Shown: piece after piece, positions 21,602 to 21,914 of the stretch
Numbering within the stretch: position 1 is the first letter of the stretch
How the letters are laid out: each line of letters begins with the position of its first letter
From: CAZZEX01 sp964653285
GTDB taxonomy: Bacteria > Chloroflexota > Anaerolineae > B4-G1
Direction of reading: 5' to 3'
Length of the DNA: 21,914 nt
NCBI GenBank assembly: GCA_964653285.1
Contig: CAZZEX010000086.1
Coordinates: forward strand, 1 to 21,914
Translations under genes and position numbers: made by a program
Notes under the pieces: model-generated
The model's database searches: none
What the model saw: the letters and a program-made list of their open reading frames with translations, nothing else
Told to the model about the DNA's origin: nothing

Positions 21602-21914
21602 CACCTGTGCGCTTGAACCGCCCCGCTGATGTACACACAGGTCAGAATCGTAAAGATGTATGCTTGCAGCAGGCCGGTAAAGATGCTGAACAGCATCATC
21701 GGCACTGGGATGAAGAGCGGCATCACGATAAACAAGATGCTGATGATGATCTCCTCTCCCATGATGTTGCCGAACAGTCGGAAGGTGAGCGAAAAGGTGC
21801 GCGCGATCTCGCTGGCGATTTCGACGGGCAGCATCAAGAAGATCGGTTCGACGTAGTGTTTGAGGTAGCTCCACAGGCCGCGCGTACGAATCCCGAAATA
21901 GGGCACGCTGAAAA
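21601..21914 (-). CDS. atpB: F-type ATPase a subunit, C-terminal part
   Basis: Only the C-terminal 103 or so residues are inside the window; the gene runs past the right edge. The stator arginine is in SLTFRLFGNIMGEEII, the hallmark of subunit a, which forms the ion half-channels against the c-ring. A following hydrophobic pair ends in IFTILTCVYISGAVQAH, as in the last helix of the family. By gene order it is the first FO gene here. In the alternate ATPase operon, beta, epsilon and two small membrane proteins would lie just upstream, off the window. Confidence 0.93.
   Translation of the reverse strand, partial: FSVPYFGIRTRGLWSYLKHYVEPIFLMLPVEIASEIARTFSLTFRLFGNIMGEEIIISILFIVMPLFIPVPMMLFSIFTGLLQAYIFTILTCVYISGAVQAHR

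Overview
The window is about 22 kb of moderately GC-rich bacterial DNA in which every credible gene lies on the minus strand. It reads right to left: an ATP synthase operon, a complex I (nuo) operon, a tungsto/molybdoenzyme operon, a heterodisulfide-reductase-like operon, then a recombinase and toxin-antitoxin genes. The contents suggest an anaerobe with ferredoxin- and sodium-linked energy metabolism and selenocysteine decoding. A DarA-type c-di-AMP receptor and the general look of the proteins suggest Chloroflexota (Anaerolineae-like) or a related lineage. That placement is an impression and has not been tested.

Right end (17.3-21.9 kb): atpB (cut by the window edge), atpE, atpF, atpA, atpG and darA. 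There is no separate delta gene between b and alpha; instead the b subunit carries a delta-like C-terminus. The c subunit has Q35, E68, S69 and Y73, which line up without gaps with the Na+ ligands of the Ilyobacter tartaricus c-ring. Order and subunit types match the alternate F-type or N-ATPase family. Beta and epsilon are not in the window.

Middle (9.3-17.3 kb): a strong promoter drives nuoA-H-J-K-L-M-N, which is all seven membrane subunits of complex I. The peripheral-arm genes (B, C, D, I and E, F, G) are missing, and a large hairpin sits exactly where B-C-D would be expected.

Left-middle (2.2-9.3 kb): a promoter with a long leader precedes a MoaD-like sulfur carrier, an aldehyde:ferredoxin oxidoreductase family protein and its four-cluster ferredoxin subunit, closed by a terminator-like hairpin. 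Next comes an 817-residue HdrA-MvhD fusion read through an in-frame TGA at the second cysteine of a conserved CxxC motif, with a SECIS-like hairpin just downstream. This is very probably a selenoprotein. A polyferredoxin follows. Together these could oxidise a substrate, pass electrons to ferredoxin and confurcate or bifurcate them at HdrA flavin. The complex I membrane arm and the Na+-type ATPase would be neighbouring ion-coupled machines.

Left end (0-2.1 kb): a tyrosine recombinase interrupted by one in-frame TAG, then a DUF4258/YgiT-type toxin-antitoxin pair bracketed by two attC-like palindromes, then the first codons of a hicA-like toxin. This resembles a small cassette array.

Throughout the window there are short tandem repeats with a 7-bp period but different unit sequences, at gene boundaries and also in frame inside nuoH, nuoL and nuoN. 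There is also a MITE-like inverted-repeat element in the atp operon. No rRNA, tRNA or CRISPR array was seen.
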